Below are positions 1 to 9,900 of a DNA stretch of 64,000 nt, piece by piece (within the stretch, counting starts at the first letter, position 1; each line of letters begins with the position of its first letter). The DNA comes from Devosia oryziradicis (lineage in GTDB: Bacteria; Pseudomonadota; Alphaproteobacteria; Rhizobiales; Devosiaceae): NCBI RefSeq assembly GCF_016698645.1, contig NZ_CP068047.1, positions 2,391,001 through 2,455,000 of the forward strand, given 5' to 3'. The notes below the pieces were generated by a model. It had not been told where the DNA came from. It ran no database searches and worked only from the letters and a program-made list of their open reading frames with translations. The position numbers and the translations under genes are program-made.

Positions 1-2189
1 GCCAGGAGCTTCTCCTTAAGGCCGCCGATGGGCAGCACCCTGCCCCGCAGCGTGATCTCACCGGTCATGGCCACGTCGTTGCGCACCGGGATGCCCGTCA
101 TGACTGACACGATGGCGGTTGCCAGCCCGATGCCGGCCGACGGACCGTCCTTGGGGGTCGCGCCTTCAGGCAGGTGGACGTGGATATCGCGCGTGTCGAA
201 CATCGGCGGTTTGATGCCGAAATCGATCGAGCGCGAACGGACATAAGCCGTTGCCGCAGTCAGCGATTCCTTCATCACTTCCTTGATGTTGCCGGTAACG
301 GTCATCCGACCCTTGCCCGGCGTCATCACGCCTTCGATGGTGAGCAGTTCGCCACCGACAGACGTCCAGGCGAGACCCGTCACCAGGCCAACCTGCGCCT
401 CGGCTTCGATCACGCCATGCTTGTAGATATCGGCGCCCAGATAGTCGGTGAGCTTGGCCTCGTCGATGACGATCTTCTTGACCTTGGTCTTGACGATCTC
501 GGTCACGGCCTTGCGCATCAGCTTGCCGATTTCGCGCTTGAGATTTCGCACACCCGCCTCGCGGGTGTAGCGCTGGATCAGGGCGGTCAGCATCTCGTCG
601 GAAAGCTCGAACTCACCATGGGCGAGACCGTTTTCCTTGAGCGTTTCCGGGATCAGGTGCTGCTTGGCGATCGCGTGCTTCTCCTGCTCGGTGTAGCCGG
701 ACAGGCGAATGATCTCCATGCGGTCCATCAGCGGGCCGGGAATGTTGAGCGTGTTGGACGTGGTGACGAACATCACGTCGGACAGGTCGTAGTCCACCTC
801 GAGATAGTGGTCGGCAAAGGTGTGGTTCTGCTCAGGATCCAGCACCTCAAGCAGTGCCGAAGACGGATCGCCGCGGAAGTCCTGTCCCATCTTGTCGATT
901 TCGTCGAGCAGGAAGAGCGGGTTGGACTTGCCGACCTTCTTGAGCGACTGGATGACCTTGCCGGGCATGGAGCCGATATAGGTCCGGCGGTGGCCGCGGA
1001 TTTCGGCTTCATCCCGGACGCCACCGAGGGCCATGCGCACGAATTCGCGGCCGGTGGCCTTGGCGATCGACTTGCCCAGCGAGGTCTTGCCGACGCCCGG
1101 AGGGCCGACGAGGCAGAGGATCGGCCCCTTGAGGGTACCGGTGCGGCCCTGCACCGCCAGATATTCCAGGATGCGTTCCTTGACCTTCTCCAGGCCATAG
1201 TGATCCTCGTCCAGCACCTTTTCGGCAAGGACCAGGTCACGCTTGACCTTGCTCTTCTTGCCCCAGGGCAGGCCGAGCAGCGTATCGAGATAATTGCGCA
1301 CCACGGTGGCTTCGGCCGACATCGGGCTCATGGACTTGAGCTTCTTGAGCTCCGCCTCGGCCTTCTGCTTGGCTTCCTTGCTGAGCTTGGTCTTGGCGAT
1401 GCGCTCTTCGAGTTCGGCGATCTCATTGGAGCCTTCCTCGCCGTCGCCGAGCTCCTTCTGGATCGCCTTCATCTGCTCGTTGAGATAGTACTCGCGCTGG
1501 GTCTTCTCCATCTGCCGCTTGACGCGGGAGCGGATGCGCTTTTCCACCTGCAAGACGCCGATTTCGCCTTCCATCAAGCCCAGGATCTTCTGGAAGCGCT
1601 CCGCGACCGAAACGGTCGAGAGGAGGTCTTCCTTCTCGTTGATCTTGATGACCAAGTGGCTGGCAATGGTGTCGGCGAGCTTGGAATGGTTCTCGATCTG
1701 CCCGACGGCGGCGACAACCTCGGCCGAAATCTTCTTGTTGAGCTTCACATAGCTCTCGAACTCGGTTTGGGCCGAGCGAGCCAGAGCTTCGATCTCGGTC
1801 GCGTCCTCGGCCGGTTCGGGCAGCACGGAGGCTTCGGCCTCGAAATATTCGTCGGTCTGCAGGTAGCGATCGATGGTTGCGCGGCTCAGGCCTTCGACCA
1901 GCACCTTGACGGTGCCATCGGGAAGCTTGAGGAGCTGCAGCACGGTGGCAATAGTGCCCGTGGCATAGATCTGGTCGGGTGCCGGATCGTCGTCCTGGGC
2001 ATTCTTCTGGGTCACGACCAGAATATGCTTGTCGTCGCGCATGACTTCTTCAAGCGCCTTGACGGATTTCTCGCGGCCGACGAACAGCGGCACGATCATG
2101 CCGGGGAAAACGACGATATCACGCAGGGGGAGAACTGGGTAAACCCGGTCCCGGCTTGCATCGCCAGTGGCGGGGGTGACGTCCGTCAT
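1..2189 (-). CDS. lon: ATP-dependent protease Lon (3' end beyond window)
   Basis: Lon is a cytosolic AAA+ serine protease that degrades misfolded and regulatory proteins. The start is the ATG at 2189, giving [10 protein letters not shown] and then the typical N-terminal substrate-binding domain ([11 protein letters not shown]). Walker A reads GPPGVGKT, encoded near 1080-1100. The protease domain carries the catalytic serine in DGPSAG (near 140) and the catalytic lysine in GGLKEK (near 15), so both dyad residues are inside the window. About 730 codons are present against roughly 800 in the family, so the last ~70 residues lie outside. It is divergent from the arginase gene, with a 295-base spacer holding a candidate heat-shock promoter. 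Identification is secure. Confidence 0.97.
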   Translation of the reverse strand, partial: MTDVTPATGDASRDRVYPVLPLRDIVVFPGMIVPLFVGREKSVKALEEVMRDDKHILVVTQKNAQDDDPAPDQIYATGTIATVLQLLKLPDGTVKVLVEGLSRATIDRYLQTDEYFEAEASVLPEPAEDATEIEALARSAQTEFESYVKLNKKISAEVVAAVGQIENHSKLADTIASHLVIKINEKEDLLSTVSVAERFQKILGLMEGEIGVLQVEKRIRSRVKRQMEKTQREYYLNEQMKAIQKELGDGEEGSNEIAELEERIAKTKLSKEAKQKAEAELKKLKSMSPMSAEATVVRNYLDTLLGLPWGKKSKVKRDLVLAEKVLDEDHYGLEKVKERILEYLAVQGRTGTLKGPILCLVGPPGVGKTSLGKSIAKATGREFVRMALGGVRDEAEIRGHRRTYIGSMPGKVIQSLKKVGKSNPLFLLDEIDKMGQDFRGDPSSALLEVLDPEQNHTFADHYLEVDYDLSDVMFVTTSNTLNIPGPLMDRMEIIRLSGYTEQEKHAIAKQHLIPETLKENGLAHGEFELSDEMLTALIQRYTREAGVRNLKREIGKLMRKAVTEIVKTKVKKIVIDEAKLTDYLGADIYKHGVIEAEAQVGLVTGLAWTSVGGELLTIEGVMTPGKGRMTVTGNIKEVMKESLTAATAYVRSRSIDFGIKPPMFDTRDIHVHLPEGATPKDGPSAGIGLATAIVSVMTGIPVRNDVAMTGEITLRGRVLPIGGLKEKLL

Positions 2190-2284
2190 CTCGTATCCTT
2201 TCCGGGGCGCGCGGGAGGAAGGAGATTGGTGCGCGCCCGTAGTAGACAGCTCCAAGCCTAGAGGTTGGGCTGATTCCGGTTAAT

Positions 2285-2312
2285 AAATAGGTTCGCCTAT
2301 GAGCGCCGCAAG
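2285..2312 (-). promoter_or_regulatory. Candidate heat-shock (RpoH-type) promoter of lon
   Basis: Read on the minus strand, CTTG (2312-2309), a 17-base spacer and CCTATTT (2291-2285) resemble the alphaproteobacterial sigma-32 pattern CTTG...CYTATNT. It would start transcription near 2278, about 90 bases upstream of the lon ATG. A TTGACT box overlaps the -35, so housekeeping sigma could also use it. lon is a classical RpoH target, but the assignment here is inferred from motif and position only. Confidence 0.4.
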
Positions 2313-2484
2313 TCAACCTTTGCCGAAATATGACGGTTAATCTGTGACCGCACAGGAGATATGTGCAGCGGGCCGGGAACAGTTTTGTGCTTTGGTTCCG
2401 GAGTGGATGTGGGGTTGCCGAGACCGTGGCTTGCCCTAGGGTCACATATGGTGATCATGACCCCAACCCAGCGAGGACCACACC

Positions 2485-3450
2485 ATGAGCAAATCCCGTC
2501 GCATCGACCTTGTCGGCATCGCCACGGCCGCCGGTGCGTCAGTGCGGGGTTGCGGGATGGGACCTGAGGCGCTGCGCGTTGCAGGGCTGGCCGAGGCGCT
2601 GCTGGAGCTTGAGCACGAGGTGGTCGACCATGGCGACCTGCGCCGCCCCCACCCGCTTCTCGACGCCACCCCTGCCAGCCAGCGTCTACCCGATGAGCGG
2701 CGGCGCGACGTGCTGGACCTTGCTTCTCGCGTCAGTGACCAGGGGCTCGCCATTTTGGACGCGGGGCATTTCCCGGTATTCCTCGGCGGCGATCATTCCA
2801 TTGCCATGGGCACCGTCTCTGCCGTGGCTCGACACTGCACGGCACAAGGCAAGCCGGTTTTCGTGCTGTGGATCGATGCCCATGCCGATTTCAATACGCC
2901 GGACACCTCGCCAACCGGCAATCTGCACGGCATGCCCCTCGCTTTGCTCTGCGGTGAACCTGGTTTCAGCGACGAATTTCAGGGAGCCTGGCTCGGTCGA
3001 ATAGACCCACGCCAGGTTTCGATCATCGGCGCGCGGTCTGTCGATCGCGAGGAACGCAAGCTGCTGAGTGCCCGCGGGGTTGAGGTGCTCGACATGCGCA
3101 AGATCGATGAATCGGGTGTCGTCAGCCTCATGCGCACCCTGCTGGCACGCGTGAAGGCCGTGGGTGGCCACCTGCACGTCAGTCTTGACCTGGACGCCAT
3201 GGACCCGTCCATTGCACCCGGAGGGGGCACGCTCGTGCCCGGCGGGCTCAGTTATCGGGAAGCCCATCTGATCATGGAAATGCTTCATGATAGCGGCCTT
3301 GTCGGATCGCTCGACGTGGTTGAGCTCAACCCGTTCCTTGATCATGGCGGCACCAGCGCAACGCTGCTGGTCGACCTCGTGGCCAGCCTTTTTGGTCGCA
3401 CGATCATGGGCGAGGCAGCCGGCCCGGTCGAGTTCGTGACCGAGGACTAG
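2485..3450 (+). CDS. rocF: Arginase (ureohydrolase family)
   Basis: The product is predicted to hydrolyse L-arginine to ornithine and urea, with a binuclear manganese centre. The 321-residue protein has the three ureohydrolase signatures in order: GGDHS (His104), DAHADFN (Asp131, His133, Asp135) and SLDLDAMDP (Asp235, Asp237). The length fits arginases of ~300-320 residues. The ATG at 2485 follows a purine-rich AGGACC. The stop codon at 3448-3450 abuts the stop of the convergent citrate-synthase gene with no spacer. Agmatinase or formiminoglutamase cannot be excluded by motifs alone, although the GLSYREAH segment is typical of arginase. Confidence 0.88.
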   Translation: MSKSRRIDLVGIATAAGASVRGCGMGPEALRVAGLAEALLELEHEVVDHGDLRRPHPLLDATPASQRLPDERRRDVLDLASRVSDQGLAILDAGHFPVFLGGDHSIAMGTVSAVARHCTAQGKPVFVLWIDAHADFNTPDTSPTGNLHGMPLALLCGEPGFSDEFQGAWLGRIDPRQVSIIGARSVDREERKLLSARGVEVLDMRKIDESGVVSLMRTLLARVKAVGGHLHVSLDLDAMDPSIAPGGGTLVPGGLSYREAHLIMEMLHDSGLVGSLDVVELNPFLDHGGTSATLLVDLVASLFGRTIMGEAAGPVEFVTED

Positions 3451-4563
3451 CTAGACACCCACATATCGCGCGCGCGGGCGAATCTGTTCGCCCGAGGCGA
3501 CCTGCTCCATCATGTGCGCCAGCCATCCGACGGTGCGCCCCAGGGCGAAGATCGTGATGCCGGCATCGGCCGGCAGGTCGAACCGCGCGATCATGGCGGC
3601 CAGCGCAAAATCGATATTCGGTTCGTCGCCGGTAAGGCGACTGGCTGCGCGCAGGTAATCCGCAAACGCAGGCGGCGGTTCGAAGCTTGCGAGCAGGGCC
3701 CGGCAGCGCACATCTCCCTCGGGATAGAGCCTATGTCCCATACCCGGAAGCGCCCGGCCCTCCCCCAGCCAGTCGCGTAGCGCCGTCTCGACGAAATCCT
3801 GGTGCCCAACATCGTCAACCAGTGCGCCAACAGCGGGTGAAGCCAGCCCATGCAGCGGTCCACGCAGGGTGGCCAGGGCGGCAAGCGTACCCGACCAGAG
3901 CGAGGCCCCCGTCGACACCGTCACCCTGGCAGAAAAGGTCGAACTGTTGAGTTCGTGGTCGGCCAGCAACACCAGCGCCCGGCGTATGACGTCAGCCGCC
4001 TCCGGCCGTTCCCATTGAGTTGCCAGCCGATCATGTAACGGATCGCTGACGCGTTCGCCTGCCAGCGCAGCGGCCATTGTCCCCATGATCTCGTTGGCGT
4101 CTCGCACGAGAGCAAAGCGCGCGCGGGGAGCGGCGGGAGCATTCGCCGCCCGCGCAGCCAGGGCCGAGAATGCGGCGGGTAGACCATGCCCGCGGACTGG
4201 GACCCTGGGCAAACTGACCGCAGACTGCCACAGCAACGTCGCCACCGACTCCAGCGTGCCCGTTTCCGCCAGATCCCTGGCATCTATGCCGCGATACAGC
4301 AGAATGCCGTCCCGCACGGTCGACAACGCCGTGGGCAACACAGGTTCGCCCCATCGCATGGCCTCGCTGGCCACGGTTTCCTGCTTTCGCCGTCCGGTGG
4401 CCCGCTGCGCCAGCCTTCGCACGTCGTCACCCCGATAGAGGCTTCGGCGGCTGTCCGACGGATCAGGCCGCGCCTTGATGCGACCGCGGCTGACATTGGC
4501 ATAGAGCGTCTGCGGCTGCGTGCCCAGCAGCGTCAGCGCCTCGGTCGCGGTCAGCCAGTCCAT
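3451..4563 (-). CDS. Citrate synthase family protein with N-terminal helix-turn-helix domain
   Basis: This is a 370-residue fusion. Residues ~1-55 (MDWLTATEAL..., then NVSRGRIKARPD and YRGDDVRRLAQR) look like a MerR/excisionase-type winged helix, and residues ~75-370 are a citrate synthase fold. The catalytic set is intact: His in GPLHG, His in GMGHRLY and Asp in PNIDFAL. The ATG at 4563 was chosen because the longer frame starts in spacer sequence. It is divergent from a second citrate synthase (4639), with a perfect palindrome between them. It could be an enzyme, a metabolite-sensing regulator, or both. The architecture occurs in other alphaproteobacteria, and I do not know a demonstrated function. 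Confidence 0.85.
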   Translation of the reverse strand: MDWLTATEALTLLGTQPQTLYANVSRGRIKARPDPSDSRRSLYRGDDVRRLAQRATGRRKQETVASEAMRWGEPVLPTALSTVRDGILLYRGIDARDLAETGTLESVATLLWQSAVSLPRVPVRGHGLPAAFSALAARAANAPAAPRARFALVRDANEIMGTMAAALAGERVSDPLHDRLATQWERPEAADVIRRALVLLADHELNSSTFSARVTVSTGASLWSGTLAALATLRGPLHGLASPAVGALVDDVGHQDFVETALRDWLGEGRALPGMGHRLYPEGDVRCRALLASFEPPPAFADYLRAASRLTGDEPNIDFALAAMIARFDLPADAGITIFALGRTVGWLAHMMEQVASGEQIRPRARYVGV

Positions 4564-4585
4564 GACGTTGATCCAATGGGTCAAG

Positions 4586-4597
4586 ATTGACGTCAAT
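4586..4597. promoter_or_regulatory. Perfect 12-bp palindrome between divergent citrate synthase genes
   Basis: ATTGACGTCAAT is its own reverse complement and lies in the 75-base spacer between the two start codons. The half-site TGACGT recurs at 4563-4568 over the start of the HTH-citrate synthase gene. This is a plausible operator for the HTH domain encoded next door, which is an inference from position and symmetry. Confidence 0.5.
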
Positions 4598-4638
4598 ATT
4601 AGCACGCCTACCCTGCCCGGCAACATCAGCAGGAGTAG

Positions 4639-5727
4639 ATGATGAAAAGTGGTCTCGAAGACGTTGTCGCCGCCGAAACCGTGCTGTCGGACGTTGATGG
4701 CAAGAACGGAAGGCTGATCGTTCGTGGAGTGTCGCTCGACGAGTTGGTCAGAACGAGCCGGTATGAGGACGTCCTGGCGCTCCTTTTCGACGGTTTCTTT
4801 CCGTTGGAAGGGTCGCTTCAGGCCGCGTTAGGCCGGGCCCGGGTGGAAGTTTCTGGCCATGTTGCACGCGCCGACGTCGAACTGGTCGCCCTGCCACCCG
4901 TAGACGGCATGAGGGCCCTGCTCGCCCGGCTTGGGGACGGTAATGACGTCGAATCGGCCCTGCGCCTGGTCGCGGCTCCGGCCATGTTCACCACGGCTCT
5001 GTTGCGGCGCAAGGCGGGGCTCGAGACAGTGGCACCCGACCCTGCGCTGGGCCATGCCGCTGACACACTGCGCATGCTGACCGGCGATATGCCAAGCGAA
5101 CAGCAGGCATCGGCGCTCGACCGTTACCTCGTCACAGTGAGCGACCATGGCCTCAATGCTTCGACCTTTGCGTCGCGGGTTATTGCTTCGACCCAGGCTG
5201 GCCTGACGTCTTCCGTGCTGGCGGCGCTCAGCGCCCTCAAGGGCCCCCTGCATGGTGGAGCGCCGGGACCAGTCCTCGACATGCTCGATGCCGTCGGATC
5301 ACCGGCCAATGCCGAAGGCTGGATCGCCTCCGAACTGGCCCGCGGCGAGCGGCTCATGGGCTTCGGCCACCGCGTCTATCGTGTCCGCGATCCGCGTGCC
5401 GATGCGCTCAAGGGCGCCGTCCGGTTGCTGGCGGCGTCAGGCGCCATTGACGCCGGCCGGCTGGCGCTGGCGGAAGCCGTGGAGACCTCTGCCCTGGCGC
5501 AGCTGCGGCTCAAGAAACCCGATCGACCCCTCGAAACCAACGTGGAGTTCTACACCGCCCTGCTGCTCGAATCGCTGGGCTTTCCGCGTGAAGCGTTCAC
5601 CTGCGTGTTCGCGATGGGACGTGTCGGCGGATGGATTGCCCACGCACGCGAACAGGCGGTGGATGGGAGGCTCATCCGACCGATGTCGGTCTATGTGGGG
5701 CCGGTGCCGCAGGTGGCGGCCGAGTAG
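4639..5727 (+). CDS. Citrate synthase/2-methylcitrate synthase-like protein
   Basis: This 362-residue citrate synthase paralogue is divergent from the HTH-fused copy. It shows LNASTFASRV, the first catalytic histidine in GPLHGG and the second in GFGHRVY. At the place of the catalytic aspartate the motif reads NVEFYTALL, with Glu replacing Asp. It would condense an acyl-CoA with oxaloacetate if active, and substrate choice cannot be read from the sequence. Two adjacent ATGs exist (4639 and 4642). AGGAG at 4631-4635 gives better spacing for 4642, so the protein may be one residue shorter. The pair is unlikely to be the main TCA-cycle enzyme (gltA is longer, ~430 residues). Confidence 0.85.
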   Translation: MMKSGLEDVVAAETVLSDVDGKNGRLIVRGVSLDELVRTSRYEDVLALLFDGFFPLEGSLQAALGRARVEVSGHVARADVELVALPPVDGMRALLARLGDGNDVESALRLVAAPAMFTTALLRRKAGLETVAPDPALGHAADTLRMLTGDMPSEQQASALDRYLVTVSDHGLNASTFASRVIASTQAGLTSSVLAALSALKGPLHGGAPGPVLDMLDAVGSPANAEGWIASELARGERLMGFGHRVYRVRDPRADALKGAVRLLAASGAIDAGRLALAEAVETSALAQLRLKKPDRPLETNVEFYTALLLESLGFPREAFTCVFAMGRVGGWIAHAREQAVDGRLIRPMSVYVGPVPQVAAE

Positions 5728-5752
5728 TCCGGGAGGTCGAGCTATCCTCCAT

Positions 5753-5836
5753 CGTCACCCTCGGGCTTGACCCGAGGGGGCTACACTTGTCGCGCTTCGT
5801 AAGTGCAGAGCCCTCGGGTCAAGCCCGAGGGTGACG
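5753..5836. repeat. Intergenic palindromic element, family A, copy 1
   Basis: Two perfect 26-base inverted arms (5753-5778 and 5811-5836) surround a 32-base loop. Each arm is built from CCCTCGGG-CTTGA-CCCGAGGG plus a CGTCA flank and is itself an internal hairpin. The loop contains CACTT...AAGTG, giving a further small stem. A second full copy is at 9901-9986 and a single arm at 36750-36770. It resembles REP/PIR-type intergenic repeats. Confidence 0.9.
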
Positions 5837-5882
5837 GCTGGTGATTGTGGTCATTCCGCGGGCCACACCGACACCAAAAAAC

Positions 5883-5914
5883 AAAAGCGCCGGGCTCATC
5901 GCCCGGCGCTTTTT
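5883..5914. terminator. Rho-independent terminator downstream of clpX
   Basis: The stem is AAAAGCGCCGGGC / GCCCGGCGCTTTTT with a 5-base loop. Read on the minus strand it is followed by TTTTGTTTTTT, so it terminates clpX transcripts. It has T runs on both sides and could also act on the plus strand. Confidence 0.88.
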
Positions 5915-5933
5915 CATTCATCGTCCGAAAGCC

Positions 5934-7211
5934 TTACGCCGTTGCCGGCGCATCGTCCTTCTTGCGCTCGGAGTAGATGTAGAGCGGACGGACGTCCTTG
6001 CCCTTCACCACTTCCTCGCTGATCACGACTTCCTCGACGCCTTCGAGCGAGGGGAGGTCATACATCGTGTCGAGCAGGATGGCTTCCATGATCGAGCGGA
6101 GGCCACGGGCGCCGGTCTTGCGTTCGATGGCCTTTTCGGCAATCGCTTTGAGGGCATCCTCGTGGAAGGTCAACTCGACCTCTTCCATCTGGAACAGGCG
6201 CTGGTACTGACGCACCAGGGCATTCTTGGGCTGCGTCAAGATTTCGATGAGCGCCGCGATATCGAGGTCTTCAAGCGTCGCCAAAACCGGCAGGCGGCCG
6301 ATGAATTCCGGGATCAGGCCGAAGCGCACCAGGTCTTCGGGAGCGACATCGGCAAGGATCTGGCCGACGCGACGGTCGTTGGGATCCTTGACGGTGGCCG
6401 AGAAGCCGATGCCCGAGCCTTCGCCACGCGCGGAGATGATCTTTTCCAGCCCGGCGAAGGCGCCGCCGCAGATGAACAGGATGTTCGTCGTGTCCACCTG
6501 CAGGAATTCCTGCTGCGGATGCTTGCGGCCGCCCTGCGGCGGAACCGAAGCCACGGTGCCTTCCATGATCTTGAGCAGAGCCTGCTGCACGCCCTCGCCC
6601 GAAACGTCGCGGGTGATGGACGGGTTGTCGGACTTGCGGGAAATCTTGTCGACTTCGTCGATATAGACGATGCCACGCTGGGCCTTCTCGACGTTGTAGT
6701 CCGCGGCCTGCAGCAACTTCAGGATGATGTTTTCCACGTCCTCGCCGACATAGCCGGCTTCGGTCAGCGTGGTGGCATCGGCCATGGTGAAAGGCACGTC
6801 GAGGATACGGGCCAGCGTCTGGGCCAGCAGGGTCTTGCCCGAACCGGTGGGACCGATCAGCAGGATGTTGGACTTGGAAAGCTCAACGTCCTGGTTCTTG
6901 GTCGCATGGTGCAGGCGCTTGTAGTGGTTGTGGACGGCCACGGACAGCACGCGCTTGGCGCGGAACTGACCGATGACGTAGTCGTCGAGCACCTTGCAGA
7001 TATCGGCAGGTGTCGGCACGCCATCGGAGGACTTGACCATGGAGGTCTTGTTCTCTTCGCGGATGATGTCCATGCACAGCTCGACGCATTCATCGCAGAT
7101 GAACACAGTCGGACCGGCGATCAGCTTGCGAACCTCATGCTGGGATTTCCCGCAGAACGAGCAGTAAAGCGTGTTCTTTGAGGTTTCGCCGTTTGTTGTC
7201 TCTTTGGACAT
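5934..7211 (-). CDS. clpX: ATP-dependent Clp protease ATP-binding subunit ClpX
   Basis: ClpX is the AAA+ unfoldase that recognises substrates and feeds them to ClpP. The 425-residue protein starts with the zinc-binding domain (Cys17, Cys20, Cys39, Cys42), then Walker A GPTGSGKT, Walker B with DEVDKI, and the C-terminal sensor region [16 protein letters not shown] lies seven bases before the ATG at 7211. It is 173 bases downstream of clpP in the usual clpP-clpX order. Length and motifs match the family fully. Confidence 0.98.
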   Translation of the reverse strand: MSKETTNGETSKNTLYCSFCGKSQHEVRKLIAGPTVFICDECVELCMDIIREENKTSMVKSSDGVPTPADICKVLDDYVIGQFRAKRVLSVAVHNHYKRLHHATKNQDVELSKSNILLIGPTGSGKTLLAQTLARILDVPFTMADATTLTEAGYVGEDVENIILKLLQAADYNVEKAQRGIVYIDEVDKISRKSDNPSITRDVSGEGVQQALLKIMEGTVASVPPQGGRKHPQQEFLQVDTTNILFICGGAFAGLEKIISARGEGSGIGFSATVKDPNDRRVGQILADVAPEDLVRFGLIPEFIGRLPVLATLEDLDIAALIEILTQPKNALVRQYQRLFQMEEVELTFHEDALKAIAEKAIERKTGARGLRSIMEAILLDTMYDLPSLEGVEEVVISEEVVKGKDVRPLYIYSERKKDDAPATA

Positions 7212-7384
7212 CCTGTCACTCCCGGGGGCAGAGCGCCCCCAAAACCAGCGTCATCGGAAAACCGTAACGCCGAAGGCATAAACAAAGTCTAAGCCGAAAC
7301 GATCCTAAAGACCGTTCCGGCTCCGTGCAATCGCGTGTGGATCACAGTCCACGGCGCATCGGATATGTGATTAACGCGGGCCAA

Positions 7385-8014
7385 TCAGCTCGCGGCGTCC
7401 GGCACGATGCGCTTCTCGTGGATCGAGTCGATGAGGCCAAAGGTCTTGGCTTCCTCCGGCGACAGGAAGTTGTCGCGCTCGAGTGCGCGCTCGATTTCCT
7501 CGTAGGTGCGGCCGGTGTGCTTCTCATAAATCTGATTAAGACGGCGCTTCAAGCCCTCGACTTCCTTGGCATGAATCAGGATATCAGTGACCTGACCCTG
7601 GTAACCGCCGGAAGGCTGGTGGACCATGATGCGCGAATTCGGCAGCGAGTGGCGCATGCCGGCTTCGCCTGCGGCGAGCAAGAGCGAACCCATCGAGGCA
7701 GCCTGGCCCATCACCATGGTGGCAACGGCCGGGCGGATGAACTGCATGGTGTCGTAGATGGAAAGACCTGCCGTCACGACGCCGCCGGGCGAGTTGATAT
7801 AGAGCGCGATTTCCTTTTTCGGGTTTTCCGATTCGAGGAACAGCAGCTGTGCCACGATGAGCGAGGCCATGTTGTCCTCGACCACGCCGGTCACGAAAAT
7901 GATGCGTTCGCGCAGCAGGCGCGAGTAGATGTCGAAGGCACGCTCGCCGCGGTTGGATTGCTCCACCACCATCGGAACGAGCGTGTTCATGTAGATATCG
8001 TGCGGATCCCGCAT
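7385..8014 (-). CDS. clpP: ATP-dependent Clp protease proteolytic subunit ClpP
   Basis: ClpP is the tetradecameric serine peptidase partner of ClpX and ClpA. In the 209-residue product the catalytic triad is visible as Ser107 in GQAASMGS, His132 in MVHQPSGG and Asp181 in ERDNFLS. The N-terminus MRDP...[12 protein letters not shown] matches the alphaproteobacterial form, so the ATG at 8014 is kept over the one at codon 9. AAAAGGGGC precedes it. The processing-site region [14 protein letters not shown] is present. Confidence 0.98.
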   Translation of the reverse strand: MRDPHDIYMNTLVPMVVEQSNRGERAFDIYSRLLRERIIFVTGVVEDNMASLIVAQLLFLESENPKKEIALYINSPGGVVTAGLSIYDTMQFIRPAVATMVMGQAASMGSLLLAAGEAGMRHSLPNSRIMVHQPSGGYQGQVTDILIHAKEVEGLKRRLNQIYEKHTGRTYEEIERALERDNFLSPEEAKTFGLIDSIHEKRIVPDAAS

Positions 8015-8251
8015 GTGATGCCCCTTTTGCCGTGCCGGGTCGCGGACCGGGCTGGCAGGTTTTCCAGATGAAACACGATCCCTTCCCGAACATGGGACTA
8101 GCGGGGCCAGGGATCATGCCTGATATCGAATCGGCGCGACGGCCGATTGCAGACTACGCCGCCTTAAGAGCGGGTAAAGGCACAGATAGGCGGCAATGCG
8201 GCGGGCTTCAATAGGGCTTGGAGCCGATGTGACGGAAGGGTGAATGCCGGC

Positions 8252-8482
8252 TTAGGCCGAGAAGGCAACCGTCACGCCCTTCTTCTTGAAATAGGATTGC
8301 ATGATCTTGCGACCCTGGCGATTGGATTGAGCCAGTTTACCCGGCTCGAACACGGCCTCCTTGGCGCCTTCGCGGGCCATCGCGGCCTTGAGGGCTGCGA
8401 TATGGGCGTCCAGGTCCTCGTTGTTGTTCTTGATCGAGGCGTAGATGTTGTCGATGGCCTGGGCCAGGGTCAGGTCGCTCAT
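8252..8482 (-). CDS. Small conserved-looking helical protein, unknown function
   Basis: I do not recognise this 76-residue ORF. It starts at the ATG at 8482 with GGAG nine bases upstream. It is predicted largely helical (DLTLAQAIDNIYASI..., LDAHIAALKAAMAREG) and ends in a basic stretch, YFKKKGVTVAFSA. It has no signal peptide or membrane segment. It stands alone between clpP (same strand) and the divergent P450 gene. Codon use looks like its neighbours and there is no better overlapping frame. Existence is likely; function cannot be assigned. Confidence 0.65.
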   Translation of the reverse strand: MSDLTLAQAIDNIYASIKNNNEDLDAHIAALKAAMAREGAKEAVFEPGKLAQSNRQGRKIMQSYFKKKGVTVAFSA

Positions 8483-8610
8483 AACGGGCTCCGCGAAATC
8501 TCTTGCCCCTGCACTAGCGATTTTTTCGGCGGGAGCAAGGCATCTCGGTCGTTTGCTTCGGCGTGGCGACCTCGTAAGGTCGCCAGGACCTCCTCAAGAT
8601 TTGCAATTCC

Positions 8611-9867
8611 ATGGCCGCCATCCTCCAGCTCAAGCCGATCACCGACGTCCCCGCCGACCGCCGCGCCAGCGCCGAGCCGCGCGATCCGGTGTTCTACCAG
8701 AACCCCTATGCCTTTTATGACCGGCTGCATGCCGACAATCCCACCTTCTTCTGGGAGCAGTATGGGCATTGGTGCTTTGCCGGCTTCAAGGATGTCAGCG
8801 CCCTGCTCCGCGACAAGCGCTTCGGCCGCGAAATCCTGCATGTGGCCACCCGCGAAGAGCTGGGCATGCCCGAGCCAAAGGCGCATACCGCAGCGTTCGA
8901 CCTGACCGAAAAGCACTCCCTGCTCAACCTCGAACCACCGGCCCATACTCGGCTGCGTACGCTGGTCAACCGGGCCTTCGTGTCGCGGCACGTCGAGCAG
9001 TTGCGGCCGCGTATCATCAAACTGGCCAATGAGATGATCGACCGGTTCGAGGGCGAGGACAGCGTCGACCTCATCAGGGCCTTCGCCGCCCCAATCCCTG
9101 CCATCATCATCGCCGAAATGATCGGCCTACCGGCGGAGAGTGCACCACAGCTGCTGGCCTGGTCCAACCGCATGGTGGCCATGTATATGTTCGGCGTCAG
9201 CGACGAGACCGAACTGGACGCCAACCAGGCGTCGCAGGACTTCATGGACTTTGTCGGCGATGCCATCAAGGAGCGCCGCACGCAGCCACGCGAAGACCTT
9301 CTCAGCCACATGCTGACCTCGGACCGGGATGGCGATGTGCTCAGCGACGAGGAGGTCATGTCCACCGCCATCCTGCTACTCAACGCCGGGCATGAGGCGA
9401 CGGTGCACACGACTGGAAACGGGGTCAAATCGATCCTCGAAAGCGGTATAGATCCGGTTACGCTTTTTGCCACGCCAGAACAGACCGAAGCGACCGCTGA
9501 AGAGTGTCTGCGCTTCGATGCTCCGCTGCATCTGTTCACCCGCTACGCGCTCAGCGACCTCGAATACGAGGGCATTCACCTGCGAAAGGGTGACGTCGTC
9601 GGGCTGATGCTCGGCGCGGCCAATCGGGACCCCAAGCGCTTCGCCCATGCCAACACCTTCGACCCGTTCCGCACGGACGGGGCCAATGTCAGCTTCGGTG
9701 CGGGCATCCATTTCTGCATCGGCGCACCGTTGGCGCGCATCGAACTACAGGTGGCATTCAGCGAACTATTCAGCCGGCTCCCGAAGTTACGGCTTGCCGA
9801 GGAGCCGCGATACAACAATGTGTACCACTTCCATGGGCTGGAGAAGCTGGTGGTGAAGTGGCGGTAG
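8611..9867 (+). CDS. Cytochrome P450
   Basis: This soluble bacterial class I P450 of 418 residues needs external electron donors. The heme-binding loop FGAGIHFCIGAPLAR provides the thiolate at Cys369, the K-helix EXXR is EECLR, and the I-helix oxygen-activation region reads LNAGHEATVHT. No ferredoxin or ferredoxin reductase gene is adjacent, so the partner is elsewhere and the substrate is unknown. The ATG at 8611 lacks a clear Shine-Dalgarno sequence. It diverges from a small hypothetical gene and is followed by a family A palindromic repeat. Confidence 0.94.
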   Translation: MAAILQLKPITDVPADRRASAEPRDPVFYQNPYAFYDRLHADNPTFFWEQYGHWCFAGFKDVSALLRDKRFGREILHVATREELGMPEPKAHTAAFDLTEKHSLLNLEPPAHTRLRTLVNRAFVSRHVEQLRPRIIKLANEMIDRFEGEDSVDLIRAFAAPIPAIIIAEMIGLPAESAPQLLAWSNRMVAMYMFGVSDETELDANQASQDFMDFVGDAIKERRTQPREDLLSHMLTSDRDGDVLSDEEVMSTAILLLNAGHEATVHTTGNGVKSILESGIDPVTLFATPEQTEATAEECLRFDAPLHLFTRYALSDLEYEGIHLRKGDVVGLMLGAANRDPKRFAHANTFDPFRTDGANVSFGAGIHFCIGAPLARIELQVAFSELFSRLPKLRLAEEPRYNNVYHFHGLEKLVVKWR

Positions 9868-9900
9868 GCCTGGATAGCCTGGCGCCCTGCCAACCACCGG

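Noticed and set aside
174..2261. 695-codon plus-strand ORF antisense to lon
   Set aside because: It is a high-GC shadow of lon: the minus strand encodes a complete Lon with all motifs, and this frame has biased His/Leu/Asp composition with no recognisable domain.
5841..7181. 446-codon plus-strand ORF antisense to clpX
   Set aside because: Shadow of clpX with no domain and no ribosome-binding site of note.
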